DNA of 64,000 bases from Rhodobacterales bacterium (GTDB taxonomy: Bacteria; Pseudomonadota; Alphaproteobacteria; Rhodobacterales; Rhodobacteraceae): NCBI GenBank assembly GCA_002748265.1, contig PDRY01000014.1:1-64000 (forward strand), in the 5' to 3' direction. Shown here piece by piece: positions 45,531 through 54,541 of the stretch. Every line of letters starts with the position of its first letter. Position 1 is the first letter of the stretch. A model generated the notes under the pieces. That model was given only the letters and a program-made list of their open reading frames with translations, had not been told where the DNA came from and did not search any database. A program made the translations under genes and the position numbers.

Positions 45531-46196
45531 ATGGACCGGAAACGCTCTGATCTCATTGCCGATGCGCTTGAATCGCTCATCCTGGACGGCACGTTCAGCG
45601 ATGGCGACCGGCTGGATGAACAGCAACTCGCCGCGCGGTTCGAAGTGTCCCGCACCCCGCTGCGCGAGGCGTTTCAGCGGCTGGCCCTCTCAGGATTGGT
45701 GGAGCAAATCCCCCACCGCGGCGTTTTCGTGCGCCAGCCCGGCCCGGTTGAGCTGCTTGAAATGTTCGAAGTCATGGCGGAGCTGGAGGCCACATGCGCC
45801 CGGCTGGCTGCATCGCGCATCACGGACACCGCACTAGAAGAGCTGCACACCACCAACGCCCGGTGCAACGCCGCCGTTCAGGCCCGCGATACAGATACCT
45901 ATTTCCGGGAGAACGAGCGATTCCACGCGATTCTGTACCAGCAGTCGGGCAACGGCTTTCTGGAGCAGGAATGCCTGCGACTGCACAAACGCCTGCACCC
46001 TTTCCGCCGCATGCAACTGCGCGCGCGGGGGCGTCTGCGGCAATCCATGGCGGAACACGAAGCGATCGTGGCGGCGCTTGAAACCGGCGACGGGACGTTG
46101 GCGGCGGATGCGATCCGCGCCCATATCGCCGTGCAGGGCGAAAAGTTTCACCACCTGATCGCCTCGCTCAAGCCCGAAGCGCAGCAGGCGGGCTGA
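45531..46196 (+). CDS. matR: GntR-family (FCD) regulator of the malonate operon
   Basis: The 221-residue DNA-binding protein has an N-terminal winged helix (LIADALESLILDGTFSDGDRLDEQQLAARFEVSRTPLREAFQRL) and a helical FCD effector domain with likely metal/acid-binding residues (ENERFHAILYQ; HEAIVAALETGD). It is divergent from matPQMAB and presumably senses malonate or malonyl-CoA. The name follows context. The ATG has the purine-rich AAAAGG directly in front, with no normal spacing, and GAGGTG lies 20 bases upstream. Confidence 0.88.
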   Translation: MDRKRSDLIADALESLILDGTFSDGDRLDEQQLAARFEVSRTPLREAFQRLALSGLVEQIPHRGVFVRQPGPVELLEMFEVMAELEATCARLAASRITDTALEELHTTNARCNAAVQARDTDTYFRENERFHAILYQQSGNGFLEQECLRLHKRLHPFRRMQLRARGRLRQSMAEHEAIVAALETGDGTLAADAIRAHIAVQGEKFHHLIASLKPEAQQAG

Positions 46197-46233
46197 ACCA
46201 CCGGAAAGCAGTAACAGAGTCCCGCGACCGCGA

Positions 46234-46941
46234 TCAGATCAACGGCTCTTCACCCGCTTCAACCCATTTCCGAAAGGCCTCGGAATAGTCCGGCTGAGGA
46301 TCGCACCCTTCTGGCGGGGTTTCTCCAAAACGGCGATAAACCCCAGGCTTTGTGCACCGATAGTACGAGCTGGGGCGCGGATCATGGGCGATGCGCGCAC
46401 CGTTCTGCCGGAAATACTGGTGGATTACGCGATCCCCGACCGCGTGACCGCATTCGGGCATGTTCACCCACCGCATGACGAGCGGAAACAGCTCCCTGGT
46501 GAAGAGCATGCAATTCGTATCGACGAATTTCTGCGGGTCGATCGTTTCATCGACGCCCATCACGGACCCATCGAGCCGCGTCAGGTAGCGCCCCGAGCAC
46601 AGGAAATTCGCACCGGTGCGGTCCTGCAGATCCACCAGATGCTGAAGGTGCCACGGCTCGAACCAGTTATCATCGTCCAGAAGCGCAACAGCGTCGAATC
46701 CCAGCCCTGCCGCATGGACGACACCAACTGCCCGTGCGCAGTCTCCGCAATCACCATGGGGTCGAGGCAAGATGATGTGATCCGCGTCCCAACTGTTCAC
46801 GCTGGGAATGGGCGTGCCATCCGCCACCAAAACGTGCCGCGCCGGAACGGTCTGAGCCAGAACGCTTTCATGCGCCTTGCGCAGATGGGCCTCGTTCGCA
46901 TTGTGGTAGGGGGTCACAACGGCAATCTTCTGAATGATCAT
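46234..46941 (-). CDS. Glycosyltransferase family 2-like protein
   Basis: The 235-residue protein has a GT-A nucleotide-sugar fold: AVVTPYHNANEAHLRKAHESVLAQT, and the metal-binding ALLDDDNWFEPWHLQHL (DDD in the DxD position). It also has FVDTNCMLFTRELFPLVMRWV and the HAVGDRVIHQYF acceptor-side segment. There is no membrane anchor. Acceptor and sugar are unknown. ATG 46941 is chosen; TTG 46950 is an alternative. It is followed by no other polysaccharide gene except the next glycosyltransferase 81 bases upstream on the same strand. Confidence 0.8.
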   Translation of the reverse strand: MIIQKIAVVTPYHNANEAHLRKAHESVLAQTVPARHVLVADGTPIPSVNSWDADHIILPRPHGDCGDCARAVGVVHAAGLGFDAVALLDDDNWFEPWHLQHLVDLQDRTGANFLCSGRYLTRLDGSVMGVDETIDPQKFVDTNCMLFTRELFPLVMRWVNMPECGHAVGDRVIHQYFRQNGARIAHDPRPSSYYRCTKPGVYRRFGETPPEGCDPQPDYSEAFRKWVEAGEEPLI

Positions 46942-47022
46942 GAAAAGCAACCTTTAGACGGGGTGGACAGGACAAGCGTGGACACCATGTCAGAAACCTC
47001 CGCCCAAGCCTGTCGTCGGCAT

Positions 47023-47850
47023 TTACGCTGGGTCATCCAACGCGCCGGGCTGCCAGAAATGGGCCTTGCGCGGGCGTGAAGTATCGAATGTCATGCTTTC
47101 CGGCTGCGACAAGTGGCTCAGCCAGTTCTCGGGAATGCGCGACAGGTCCAGTTCCGTCTCTGTCAAGTTCAGGCGATTGCCATGCCAGCGGCGCTCCAGA
47201 TCGCGGGCGGAAAACGACCGGCCCACATATTTCCGATTCAGATGCTCTTGGGATAGGCAGATATAGTGGCGTAGCACGTGGGACGTGGCGTGTGGCGTAA
47301 CATCCCCGGCCAGTTTATGCCCCCCGCGGCTGACGTTATCGGCTCCTGAATCGCGCCGCCAAAGCCGCATGAGCCGCTGTGGGGCCGGTTCAAAGAAGTA
47401 GTACCGCGTGAGCTCCCGATAGGCACCGCCCTGAGACACATCCTGATCGGGGCGCGGTAGGAACACGAATTCGTTGAAGTTGATGGCCTGCGCCCCTGCG
47501 GCATCTGCTTCGCGTGTGGCGTCATCCAGGGTGCGCCCCATGATGCTGTGCTGAAGGATCTCGTCCGCGTCTTGGTGCAGTACCCAAGGGTGCGTCAGCC
47601 CCGAGATGATCTCGCGCTTCGTCTCCAGTTGCGCGGTCAGGTCGAAACAGCCTTGATAAGGAAGATGGGCAATGTCGCACACTCCATGACCCAGATGCGC
47701 CTTGGCAATATCGACAGAGCCATCCGTAGAGCCGTTGTCGATGACAAAGAGATCGACCTTCTGGGCGCGCAGATGGGCAATCAAGGGCTCAAGGTAGCTT
47801 TGTTCATTGCGGATACAGACAAGAGCGGCAATGCGGTTCGGAGGGGTCAT
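47023..47850 (-). CDS. Glycosyltransferase family 2 protein (Glyco_tranf_2_4-like)
   Basis: The 275-residue protein begins IAALVCIRNEQSYLEPLIAHLRAQ and contains FVIDNGSTDGSVDIAKAHL, then VLHQDADEILQ (DxD metal motif) and FNEFVFLPRPDQDVS. The last part is rich in His, Arg and Trp (HVLRHYICLSQEHLNRKYVGRSF), as in bacterial DUF4422/GT92-like enzymes. Its target is not known. ATG 47850 lies within a frame open further up; the upstream TTG is unlikely. It lies between mauG and the other glycosyltransferase on the same strand. Confidence 0.78.
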   Translation of the reverse strand: MTPPNRIAALVCIRNEQSYLEPLIAHLRAQKVDLFVIDNGSTDGSVDIAKAHLGHGVCDIAHLPYQGCFDLTAQLETKREIISGLTHPWVLHQDADEILQHSIMGRTLDDATREADAAGAQAINFNEFVFLPRPDQDVSQGGAYRELTRYYFFEPAPQRLMRLWRRDSGADNVSRGGHKLAGDVTPHATSHVLRHYICLSQEHLNRKYVGRSFSARDLERRWHGNRLNLTETELDLSRIPENWLSHLSQPESMTFDTSRPRKAHFWQPGALDDPA

Positions 47851-47952
47851 GACGCTCTGGATCCTTGGGGCCAATAGGGGTGGGTGACACAGAACGCAGT
47901 GGCTCCACTGTTGTCAACCAATCGGCGCGGCTGGGATCCCGGCCATTTTCCA

Positions 47953-49164
47953 TCAGTAATTGTCTGGCGGGTGGCTGCGCGCCTCGGCCACAAGACACGC
48001 CACCCCGTCCGAGGTCAGCGCGCGCAGGAACGCCTCCAGATCGTCCAGATCACCGGCGCTGAGACCAAGTGGGCGGATGCGCGGATCCTGGCCCGGCAGA
48101 CCCGCCCCACCTTCATTGTAGAAGGCCAGCACTTCCGCCAGCGTGGAGAAGCCGCCATCATGCATATAAGGCGGCGTGATCGCCACATTGCGCAGGCTCG
48201 GCGTGCGGAATTTCCAACGATCTTGCGGGTCTTCGGTGACTTCGTAACGCCCCAGATCAGCCTCGCGCGTGGCACTGACGGCAGCGACGATCTCGCGGCG
48301 GACGTGATGCACCACCCCGGGCGCAACCTGCACCGGCACCGATTCCGGCGGATGCTGGCGCAGGGCTTCGCGCATCCGTCCATAGCCGGTGTCGTGGAAC
48401 TGAAGATCCGTCAGCAGGGCGAAGCTGTCCCCGACCGGGTGGCAGGACGCACAGCCAGGCGCCCCGGTGAAGAGCGCAAAGCCCCGCTGTGCGGCGGGGC
48501 TGATCGCCGCGCTCTGGCCGCCATAAAGCCACTGGTCGAAACCGCTGGCGCCCAGGGTCAGGGACCGCTGATAGGCGGCGAGCGCCTCTCCGATCCGGTC
48601 CAGAGAGGCGGGGGCCCCGAATGCGGCTTCGAACAGCGCCGGGTAATCGGGCATGTTGTGCAGGCGCGCCACCACCAGACCAGCGGAGGGGTTCGCCATC
48701 TCATTGCGCGCCACGATCGGGCCGATGAACTGCGTCTCAAGCGCCGCGTCGCGGCCATCGTGGAACAGCGGTGCCATGTAGGCCACGTTGATCAACGTCG
48801 GAGCGTTGCGCTTCACGCTGCGCCCCTCGACGCCAATGGCGCTCGCCACTTCCCAGTTGGCAAAGCCCTGTTCAGGTACGTGGCACATGGCGCAGGACAT
48901 GGTGCCGTTGATCGAAAGCCGCCGGTCAAAGAACAGCTTGCGCCCCAGGGCGACCTTCTCCGCTGTCGGTGGGTTGTAATCCGGCGGCGGCACCGGCGGC
49001 AGCCCCAGCGGAGCACCGGATGCGCGCGCGGCGGCGCGCTGTGCCCAGTCCTCGGGCGCGGCGCAGCTTTCGCCGCTGATCTGCTTCGGTGCGGCAGGAT
49101 AGGGCTGCGCAGTCGCTGCCCCCACCAGCATCACCGCCCCGACTGTCAGCGCGCGCCAGATCAC
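47953..49164 (-). CDS. Di-heme cytochrome c peroxidase/MauG family protein
   Basis: The 403-residue periplasmic protein has a signal peptide (ALTVGAVMLVGAATA) and two heme motifs: CAMCH near residue 93 and CASCH near residue 245. NAPTLINVAYMAPLFHDGRDAALE and TPSLRNVAITPPYMHDGGFSTLAEVLAFYN are typical of MauG/BCCP. In known methanethiol oxidase operons a MauG-like gene follows mtoX and SCO1, where it may help mature the oxidase, probably by cofactor or residue oxidation. GTG 49164 overlaps the SCO1 stop (GTGA). It is the last gene of the operon. Confidence 0.92.
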   Translation of the reverse strand: MIWRALTVGAVMLVGAATAQPYPAAPKQISGESCAAPEDWAQRAAARASGAPLGLPPVPPPDYNPPTAEKVALGRKLFFDRRLSINGTMSCAMCHVPEQGFANWEVASAIGVEGRSVKRNAPTLINVAYMAPLFHDGRDAALETQFIGPIVARNEMANPSAGLVVARLHNMPDYPALFEAAFGAPASLDRIGEALAAYQRSLTLGASGFDQWLYGGQSAAISPAAQRGFALFTGAPGCASCHPVGDSFALLTDLQFHDTGYGRMREALRQHPPESVPVQVAPGVVHHVRREIVAAVSATREADLGRYEVTEDPQDRWKFRTPSLRNVAITPPYMHDGGFSTLAEVLAFYNEGGAGLPGQDPRIRPLGLSAGDLDDLEAFLRALTSDGVACLVAEARSHPPDNY

Positions 49165-49862
49165 GCGCCCTGCTCCTCCAGCAGGAGGGTCTGCACATCG
49201 GTCATCAGCAGCCGCGGATCCATGACCCCCAGCCCATAGACGTTGCGGATCATGCCATCTCGGTCGACCAGATACATGCGCAGCAGATGGCTGATCTGAT
49301 CCTCTTCGCCGCCGCGATCCACCACCTGCCCGTAGCCGTCGAGGATCGGTTGCAACTGCTCCATGCCCTGGGTGGTGAGCACGTGCCAGTCGAACTTCTC
49401 CGCACGGGCGGGATCAGAGGTGACCGGGTAGGCAAAGGCGTCAATGGCCTCAACGGTGTCGCGGGCCGGATCGAAGCTGACCGTCATCAGCTGCACATCT
49501 TCGCGAAGCCCGGGCAGGTGCAGGCTCTTGTCGTGAATGTCGAACAGCACCGACATGGCCAGAGGGCAGCCGTTCACATCCCCGCAGGTCAGATAGACAA
49601 AGCTGACCAACGTGATCTTTCCAGCGGTCAGCGCGGTGAGGGTCTGCGGCGCGCCGTGGATGTCCAGCACAGCGCCGTCGGGCGCAGGTTTGATCCGATT
49701 CAGCCGGTAGGATCCGGCCTCGGGCGGGTCGAACTGATACTGCACGCCAGGCGGGAACAGGGCCGACAGCGGCGCCATCGGAGCAGGATCGGGCATCAGG
49801 CGCCAGGCACCGGCGGCAAGGATCGCGAAGGCGCCAAGAGCCAGGGGAATGCGGATGCGCAT
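49161..49862 (-). CDS. SCO1/SenC-family copper chaperone
   Basis: The 233-residue protein has an N-terminal hydrophobic signal/anchor (IPLALGAFAILAAGAW) and a thioredoxin-like SCO fold: LVSFVYLTCGDVNGCPLAMS, MTVSFDPARDTVEAIDAF and HLLRMYLVDRDG with the conserved His. The copper/redox cysteines are spaced C-x5-C (CGDVNGC), where typical SCO proteins have C-x3-C. It lies between mtoX and mauG and presumably delivers copper to methanethiol oxidase. The stop overlaps the start of mauG by four bases. Confidence 0.88.
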   Translation of the reverse strand: MRIRIPLALGAFAILAAGAWRLMPDPAPMAPLSALFPPGVQYQFDPPEAGSYRLNRIKPAPDGAVLDIHGAPQTLTALTAGKITLVSFVYLTCGDVNGCPLAMSVLFDIHDKSLHLPGLREDVQLMTVSFDPARDTVEAIDAFAYPVTSDPARAEKFDWHVLTTQGMEQLQPILDGYGQVVDRGGEEDQISHLLRMYLVDRDGMIRNVYGLGVMDPRLLMTDVQTLLLEEQGA

Positions 49863-49930
49863 GGGTCAATCTCCGGCAAGGACGAGACCGCAATGGCGGG
49901 GCGGCAACGGGGGCCGCCCCACATGGCGGC

Positions 49931-51241
49931 TCAGGACGTGTAGAGCGCGGCGCTGCCAAAGCGCATGATATGCGCGCGGCCCAGCCCCAGCTCGTAGAAG
50001 TCAACGGCGAAGTCCTCGACCAGCTCGGAGCCGTCCCACGTGTAGGCCTTGAGGTATTGCACGTCGTCCTCGCCCTTCTTGTCCCAGTTGGCGAGCAGCG
50101 AAGACGTGAAATAGACCCGCGTTCCGTCCCAGCTCTGGCTCACCATGTTCACCTGGCGGTCGATGACTTTCTCATAGACCTGAACAGGTTTGTGCGGGTC
50201 CGAGATATCGAACAGCCGCGTCGTTCCATCCATGAAGCTGTTGATCCACAGCGTCTGGTCGTCGGCAGCGATGGAGATATCCACCGGCAGCGGAATATCG
50301 GCCGGATTGCCGATATCGGCCACCGCCTTGGCTTGCCATTCGCCCGCATCGTCCTCGTAGATCAGCCAAAGCTGCGAGGTCAGCGCGGTGGTGGAAAAGG
50401 CGTAGTTCGCGTTCGGCCCCCAGGGGAAACGGACTTCCAGCGGGGCGCCGGGCACGTTGAACACCTTGCGCGGCTGGCGGGTGTGCAAATCCCACTGCAC
50501 CATGGTGCCACCGAAACGCTTCATCGCCTCGGGGTCGTTCAGCATCTGACCGAAATCCATCATGTAGTTCGACCAGCCCGTGAAGGACGAGGTCAGCATG
50601 ACGTTCTTTCGGATCAGTGCCCGGATGTCGTAGCCGTAGCCATCGGCCACCGCACCATCCACGGCCTCTGCACCCTGCATGTCACCGGCGGTGGGCATCC
50701 AGTAGGTGGCCACGTAATCGCCTTCGTCATTGTATTCGACAAGAGCCGTGCGCCCGCCGTGGTCATCATCATTGCTAAGCCCGGTGATCATCATGCTGCC
50801 CGGCAGAGCAAAGAACGTGTGCGGGCCCACGACGCCGCCGCTGTCGCTCACGAAAGTGTCGATGGTCTTATGCAGGATCGGCGCTGCCGGATCGGTGTGA
50901 ACATCGAAGATAAAGATCCGGTTGGTGTCCAAACCTCCGGTCCAGAAATATCGCCGGTCGGCGGAGAAGCCGCCGTGATGCGCCTCGTTCCGCCCGCCGA
51001 CAGAGACCTGGTGGATCACCTGCCCGCGCGTCTCCGAGCCAGGGCGCAGGTCGATAGTGACCAGCTTGTCCTGTTCGTCGCCCATGCCCTCAACGCCCAG
51101 CGTCCAGACATAGACGAACTCCTCCTGACCGGTGATCTTGGGCATGTAGGGGGATTGGCAGGTCTCGTCCGCAAATGCGCGGAGCGGCATTCCGAGCGCG
51201 AGCCCTCCCAAGGCGAGCCCGCCGAATTCTCTTCTGTTCAT
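49931..51241 (-). CDS. mtoX: Methanethiol oxidase (SBP56 family)
   Basis: MtoX oxidises methanethiol to hydrogen sulfide, formaldehyde and hydrogen peroxide, a step in DMSP/DMS sulfur cycling. The 436-residue protein has an N-terminal RREF signal (MNRREFGGLALGGLALGMPLRAFAD, RR-x-F, twin-arginine-like). Family segments include SPYMPKITGQEEFVYVWTLGVEGMGDEQD, EAHHGGFSADRRYFWTGGLDTNRIFIFD and WINSFMDGTTRLFDISDPHKPVQVYEK, with YFTSSLLANWDKKGEDD near the end. ATG 51241 has GGGAGGAAG at four bases. Its order with SCO1 and MauG genes matches the known mtoX operons of Hyphomicrobium and Ruegeria. Confidence 0.93.
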   Translation of the reverse strand: MNRREFGGLALGGLALGMPLRAFADETCQSPYMPKITGQEEFVYVWTLGVEGMGDEQDKLVTIDLRPGSETRGQVIHQVSVGGRNEAHHGGFSADRRYFWTGGLDTNRIFIFDVHTDPAAPILHKTIDTFVSDSGGVVGPHTFFALPGSMMITGLSNDDDHGGRTALVEYNDEGDYVATYWMPTAGDMQGAEAVDGAVADGYGYDIRALIRKNVMLTSSFTGWSNYMMDFGQMLNDPEAMKRFGGTMVQWDLHTRQPRKVFNVPGAPLEVRFPWGPNANYAFSTTALTSQLWLIYEDDAGEWQAKAVADIGNPADIPLPVDISIAADDQTLWINSFMDGTTRLFDISDPHKPVQVYEKVIDRQVNMVSQSWDGTRVYFTSSLLANWDKKGEDDVQYLKAYTWDGSELVEDFAVDFYELGLGRAHIMRFGSAALYTS

Positions 51242-51267
51242 AATCTTCCTCCCTAAATGGTCTTTGT

Positions 51268-52080
51268 TTAATTCACCCTGGCTTGGTCCTCCCCGACCTT
51301 GGCCAAAGTCTGGCTGTGGATGGTCTGTGCATCGACCACCGAACAATGCTGGATCGCCGCCGCCGCGCGCAGGGACTCTGCGGTCAGCAGCGGCAGGATG
51401 CGGGTCTCTATGGCGGAGGTGATCCGGTGCGATGCCCCGACCACGCCGATGGAAAACAAGGCACCGAGCCGGTCTACGTTGATCGGAACGGCAATGCTGG
51501 CGATGCCGGTGTCGATTTCCTCATTGCACAGCGCATAGCCAGAGCGCCGGATCCGCGCCAACTCAGCCTCGATCCGGGCGGGATCGGTCAGAGTAGCATC
51601 GGTAAAGCGCATGGGCTGCGCATCCAGCAGGTCGGCGCGCAGATCATCGTGGATGAAGGCGGCTATCGCCTTGGCAGAGGAGCAGGCATGGGCCGGGCGC
51701 GGCCCCAGCCCGGGATAAACATAAGGCACCGATGGATCAGAAGGCGTCTCGATATGGATCAGATCGACCCGCCCGCCGCGAAACCGCGCCAGAAAGGCCG
51801 TATCGCCCAGATCATTGGCCAGCTTCTGGGTCATGGCAGACACGGCGTTGATCACGTGAGTGTCGGATTTCCCGGTCAGCGCGATTTTGACAAAACGCGT
51901 GCCCAGGACATAGCGGCTGCCGCAGTCCGTGACCTCGACAAAGCCGCAGGCGGTGAGCGTACCGATATTTCGATAAAGCGTTGCCCGCGGGACCGAAGTC
52001 ATCCGAGCCAGCTCTGCCGCGTTGGGCGGCGTGGCCGCCCCGGCGATAGCTTCCAGCAGTCGGATCAGGCGTTCCTGCAT
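51268..52080 (-). CDS. IclR-family regulator, probably of the mto operon
   Basis: The 270-residue protein has an N-terminal winged helix (RLLEAIAGAATPPNAAELARMTSVPRATLYRNIGTL) and an IclR effector domain: AKAIAAF, GYALCNEEIDTGIASIAVPI and a LGALFSIGVVGASHRI end. It is 26 bases upstream of mtoX on the same strand. It could therefore be cotranscribed with the operon and control it; the effector might be a small sulfur compound or its product. ATG 52080 (MQERLIRLLEAI) is preferred over the upstream frame. Confidence 0.85.
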   Translation of the reverse strand: MQERLIRLLEAIAGAATPPNAAELARMTSVPRATLYRNIGTLTACGFVEVTDCGSRYVLGTRFVKIALTGKSDTHVINAVSAMTQKLANDLGDTAFLARFRGGRVDLIHIETPSDPSVPYVYPGLGPRPAHACSSAKAIAAFIHDDLRADLLDAQPMRFTDATLTDPARIEAELARIRRSGYALCNEEIDTGIASIAVPINVDRLGALFSIGVVGASHRITSAIETRILPLLTAESLRAAAAIQHCSVVDAQTIHSQTLAKVGEDQARVN

Positions 52081-52253
52081 GGCGGTCTCACTTTCCGGAC
52101 AGGATAACCGTAGAGTGAGACCAATGCTTGACGCAAGGGAAATCGCGACAAAGTGTCGCATTCTGCCACTGGATCGCCACTGGCGAAGGCCTTCTCTTTG
52201 CCGCTCAGTGCCCTACGAGCATCGCCATTTCAAAGTGGCCCGCCGGTCTCAAA

Positions 52254-54350
52254 TCACTTGGATCGAGGCCGCTTCGGAACAGAGTTGCCACCCTTCGACG
52301 CCAAAGCCCGCGCGCGGTTCTTCTTGCTGCTGGGCTTGCCCTTCGGCGGCGGCGGTCCTTTGAGCCGCGTGGGTTTGCCATCACCCGCCTTTCCCGGAGC
52401 AGCCCTGCCCTTTGGACCATTCGGACCGGTCGCACGAGGCTTGCGGGGGGCATCGTTCTCCCCCACCGAAGACTCGGCCCGTTTCCCGGAATACGGCTTG
52501 CCTTTCGGTTTGAACGGCGCACCGGACTTGCTCCGGTCGCGGTCCCCATCGCGCGGTTTGCGCGGCGCATCACTGTCCCAGGTGGCCGGCTTGCCCGACT
52601 TCCCGAAAGGCGGCTTGCCCTTCGGCTTACCGTGCTCGCCGTCCCCGTCGCGCGGCTTACGCGGAGCATCGCTGTTCCATGCAGAAGGCTTGCCCGATTT
52701 TCCAAAAGGCGGCTTGCCCTTCGGGCCACGTTTCGGCCCGGCTTTGCTGAACTTCGGCAGATCTGGCGCCGCCTCCAGCCGTGTGACCGTCTTCGTCCCC
52801 TCGATCTTCATCTCGGGACCAAGCGCGTCCAGAAATCCGGGAACGCTGCTTTCGCGGATCTCGAAATAAGAGAGATCATCCGTCACCCGGATCGCACCGA
52901 TATCATCCTTGGTCAGGTCGCCCGCCTTGCACAGCATCGGCAGCAGCGTGCGCGGTGAGGCGTGATCCTCCCGCCCTTCCGAGAGCGAGAACCACACGCT
53001 GGGCCCGAAGGCCTCGCGCGGTTTGCGCGGCGCGGGGGCGGAGATCTCGCTCAACTCCTCTGGGGCCGAATGCTGCCGCTGGTATTGCCGCAGATAGGCA
53101 GCGGCAAGCTGCTCGGGCGAGAAGCGCGCAACCAGATCGTCGATAGTGCCGCGCTCGCTGTCGGTCACCTCCTGCTGCCAGTCCTCCGATCCGACCATAC
53201 GCGCCTGATCCTGCGCCCGGACCTCCTCGGCCGAGGGCGCGGGGCCCCATTGCGCGTTCAGCTTGGCGAACTTGAGCAGCCGCTCAGCTTTCTTGCGCGC
53301 CGTGGGCGCGACAATCAGCGCGCTGACGCCCTTGCGCCCCGCACGCCCGGTCCGGCCGGAGCGGTGCAACAAGGTCTCGTGGCTCGACGGCAGCTCCGCA
53401 TGGATCACCAGATCGAGATTCGGCAGATCAATGCCCCGCGCGGCCACATCCGTGGCGACACAGACACGAGCCCGCCCGTCACGCATCGCCTGCAGCGCAT
53501 TCGATCGCTCCCCCTGAGTCAGCTCTCCGGACAGGGCAACCACTGAAAACCCCCGGTTCGACAGCCGCGTCGTCAACCGCGAGACCATGGCGCGGGTGTT
53601 GCAAAACACGATCGCATTGGGCGCTTCGTGATACCGCAGCACATTGATGATCGCGTGTTCCTCATCGCGCGGAGCGACCTGCATGGCGCGGTAGTCGATA
53701 TCGGCATGCTGGGTGTTGTGATCGACGGTGCTGATCCGCTCCGCGTCCCGTTGGTAACGGGTCGCCAGATTGGCAATCGCGCGGGGCACGGTGGCCGAAA
53801 ACAGCAGCGTCTGCCGCTCGGGCGGCGTTTCATCGAGGATGAACTCAAGATCCTCACGGAACCCAAGGTCAAGCATCTCATCCGCTTCGTCCAGCACAAC
53901 CGCCCGGATCGCCGTCAGGTCGATGGCCCCGCGCATGATGTGATCGCGCAGCCGCCCCGGCGTGGCCACCACCACATGCGCCCCGCGCGCCAGCGCCCGG
54001 CGTTCATCGCGCATATCCATGCCCCCGACACAGGAGGCAAAGCGCGCTCCCGCCTCGGCATAGAGCCAGCCCAGCTCACGCTTCACCTGCATGGCCAGCT
54101 CGCGCGTGGGCGCAATCACCAGCGCCAGCGGCGCGCCCGCTTCGCCAAACACATCCGCATCGCCCAGAACCGTCGGCGCGATGGCCAACCCAAAGCCAAT
54201 GGTCTTGCCCGATCCGGTCTGCGCCGACACGAGCAAATCACGCCCCTGCAGCTCCGGCACGCTCACGGCCTTCTGGACAGGGGTCAGGGTCGCGTAGCCC
54301 TTGCGCGACAGCGCGGTTTCAATGGTCTGCTTCACGGGTTCTGCTTTCAT
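52254..54350 (-). CDS. DEAD-box RNA helicase with DbpA-like RNA-binding domain and repetitive basic tail
   Basis: The 698-residue protein has the helicase core: ATLTPVQKAV (Q-motif region), SAQTGSGKTIGF (motif I), VVLDEADEMLDLGF (DEAD), LFSATVP, then the C-terminal lobe with VATDVAARGIDLPNLDLVIH and HRSGRTGRAGRKG. A DbpA-type RNA-binding domain (DDIGAIRVTDDLSYFEIRE) follows near residue 490. The last ~165 residues (about 534-698) are basic, proline-rich and contain three ~31-residue repeats. Such tails bind RNA. It likely acts in ribosome assembly or RNA decay and cold adaptation. ATG 54350 is chosen over the upstream frame. Confidence 0.94.
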   Translation of the reverse strand: MKAEPVKQTIETALSRKGYATLTPVQKAVSVPELQGRDLLVSAQTGSGKTIGFGLAIAPTVLGDADVFGEAGAPLALVIAPTRELAMQVKRELGWLYAEAGARFASCVGGMDMRDERRALARGAHVVVATPGRLRDHIMRGAIDLTAIRAVVLDEADEMLDLGFREDLEFILDETPPERQTLLFSATVPRAIANLATRYQRDAERISTVDHNTQHADIDYRAMQVAPRDEEHAIINVLRYHEAPNAIVFCNTRAMVSRLTTRLSNRGFSVVALSGELTQGERSNALQAMRDGRARVCVATDVAARGIDLPNLDLVIHAELPSSHETLLHRSGRTGRAGRKGVSALIVAPTARKKAERLLKFAKLNAQWGPAPSAEEVRAQDQARMVGSEDWQQEVTDSERGTIDDLVARFSPEQLAAAYLRQYQRQHSAPEELSEISAPAPRKPREAFGPSVWFSLSEGREDHASPRTLLPMLCKAGDLTKDDIGAIRVTDDLSYFEIRESSVPGFLDALGPEMKIEGTKTVTRLEAAPDLPKFSKAGPKRGPKGKPPFGKSGKPSAWNSDAPRKPRDGDGEHGKPKGKPPFGKSGKPATWDSDAPRKPRDGDRDRSKSGAPFKPKGKPYSGKRAESSVGENDAPRKPRATGPNGPKGRAAPGKAGDGKPTRLKGPPPPKGKPSSKKNRARALASKGGNSVPKRPRSK
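52425..52727 (-). repeat. Three degenerate ~93-bp tandem repeats coding for the helicase tail
   Basis: The encoded units share GKPPFGKSGKP and DSDAPRKPRDGD; the third is more diverged. The first two nearly match in protein and DNA, suggesting recent duplication or slippage. Copy number may vary between strains. Confidence 0.75.
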
Positions 54351-54541
54351 GGAAGGCGCGGCCCCCACAGCGCGATCATAGCGCGGGCAAGCCGTCAAAG
54401 CGTGCTTCCTACCGGTTACGCGCGGCAATGTATAGGGCGAACGCTAGACCAGTTCGCCATCCACACCTGCTTTCCCTTTCTTTTGGTCCCCAATATCGTG
54501 AGGGAGAGCCCGTCTCGCCCGATCACCAAAAAGGCGCTGCC

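Noticed and set aside
47897-47910. Small inverted repeat CAGTGG-CT-CCACTG between the glycosyltransferase and mauG genes
   Set aside because: The stem is 6 bp with a 2-base loop and no T-tract; too weak to call a terminator.
52425-52727. Repeats considered as a CRISPR-like array
   Set aside because: The units are coding, adjacent without spacers, and match in the protein reading frame of the helicase tail.
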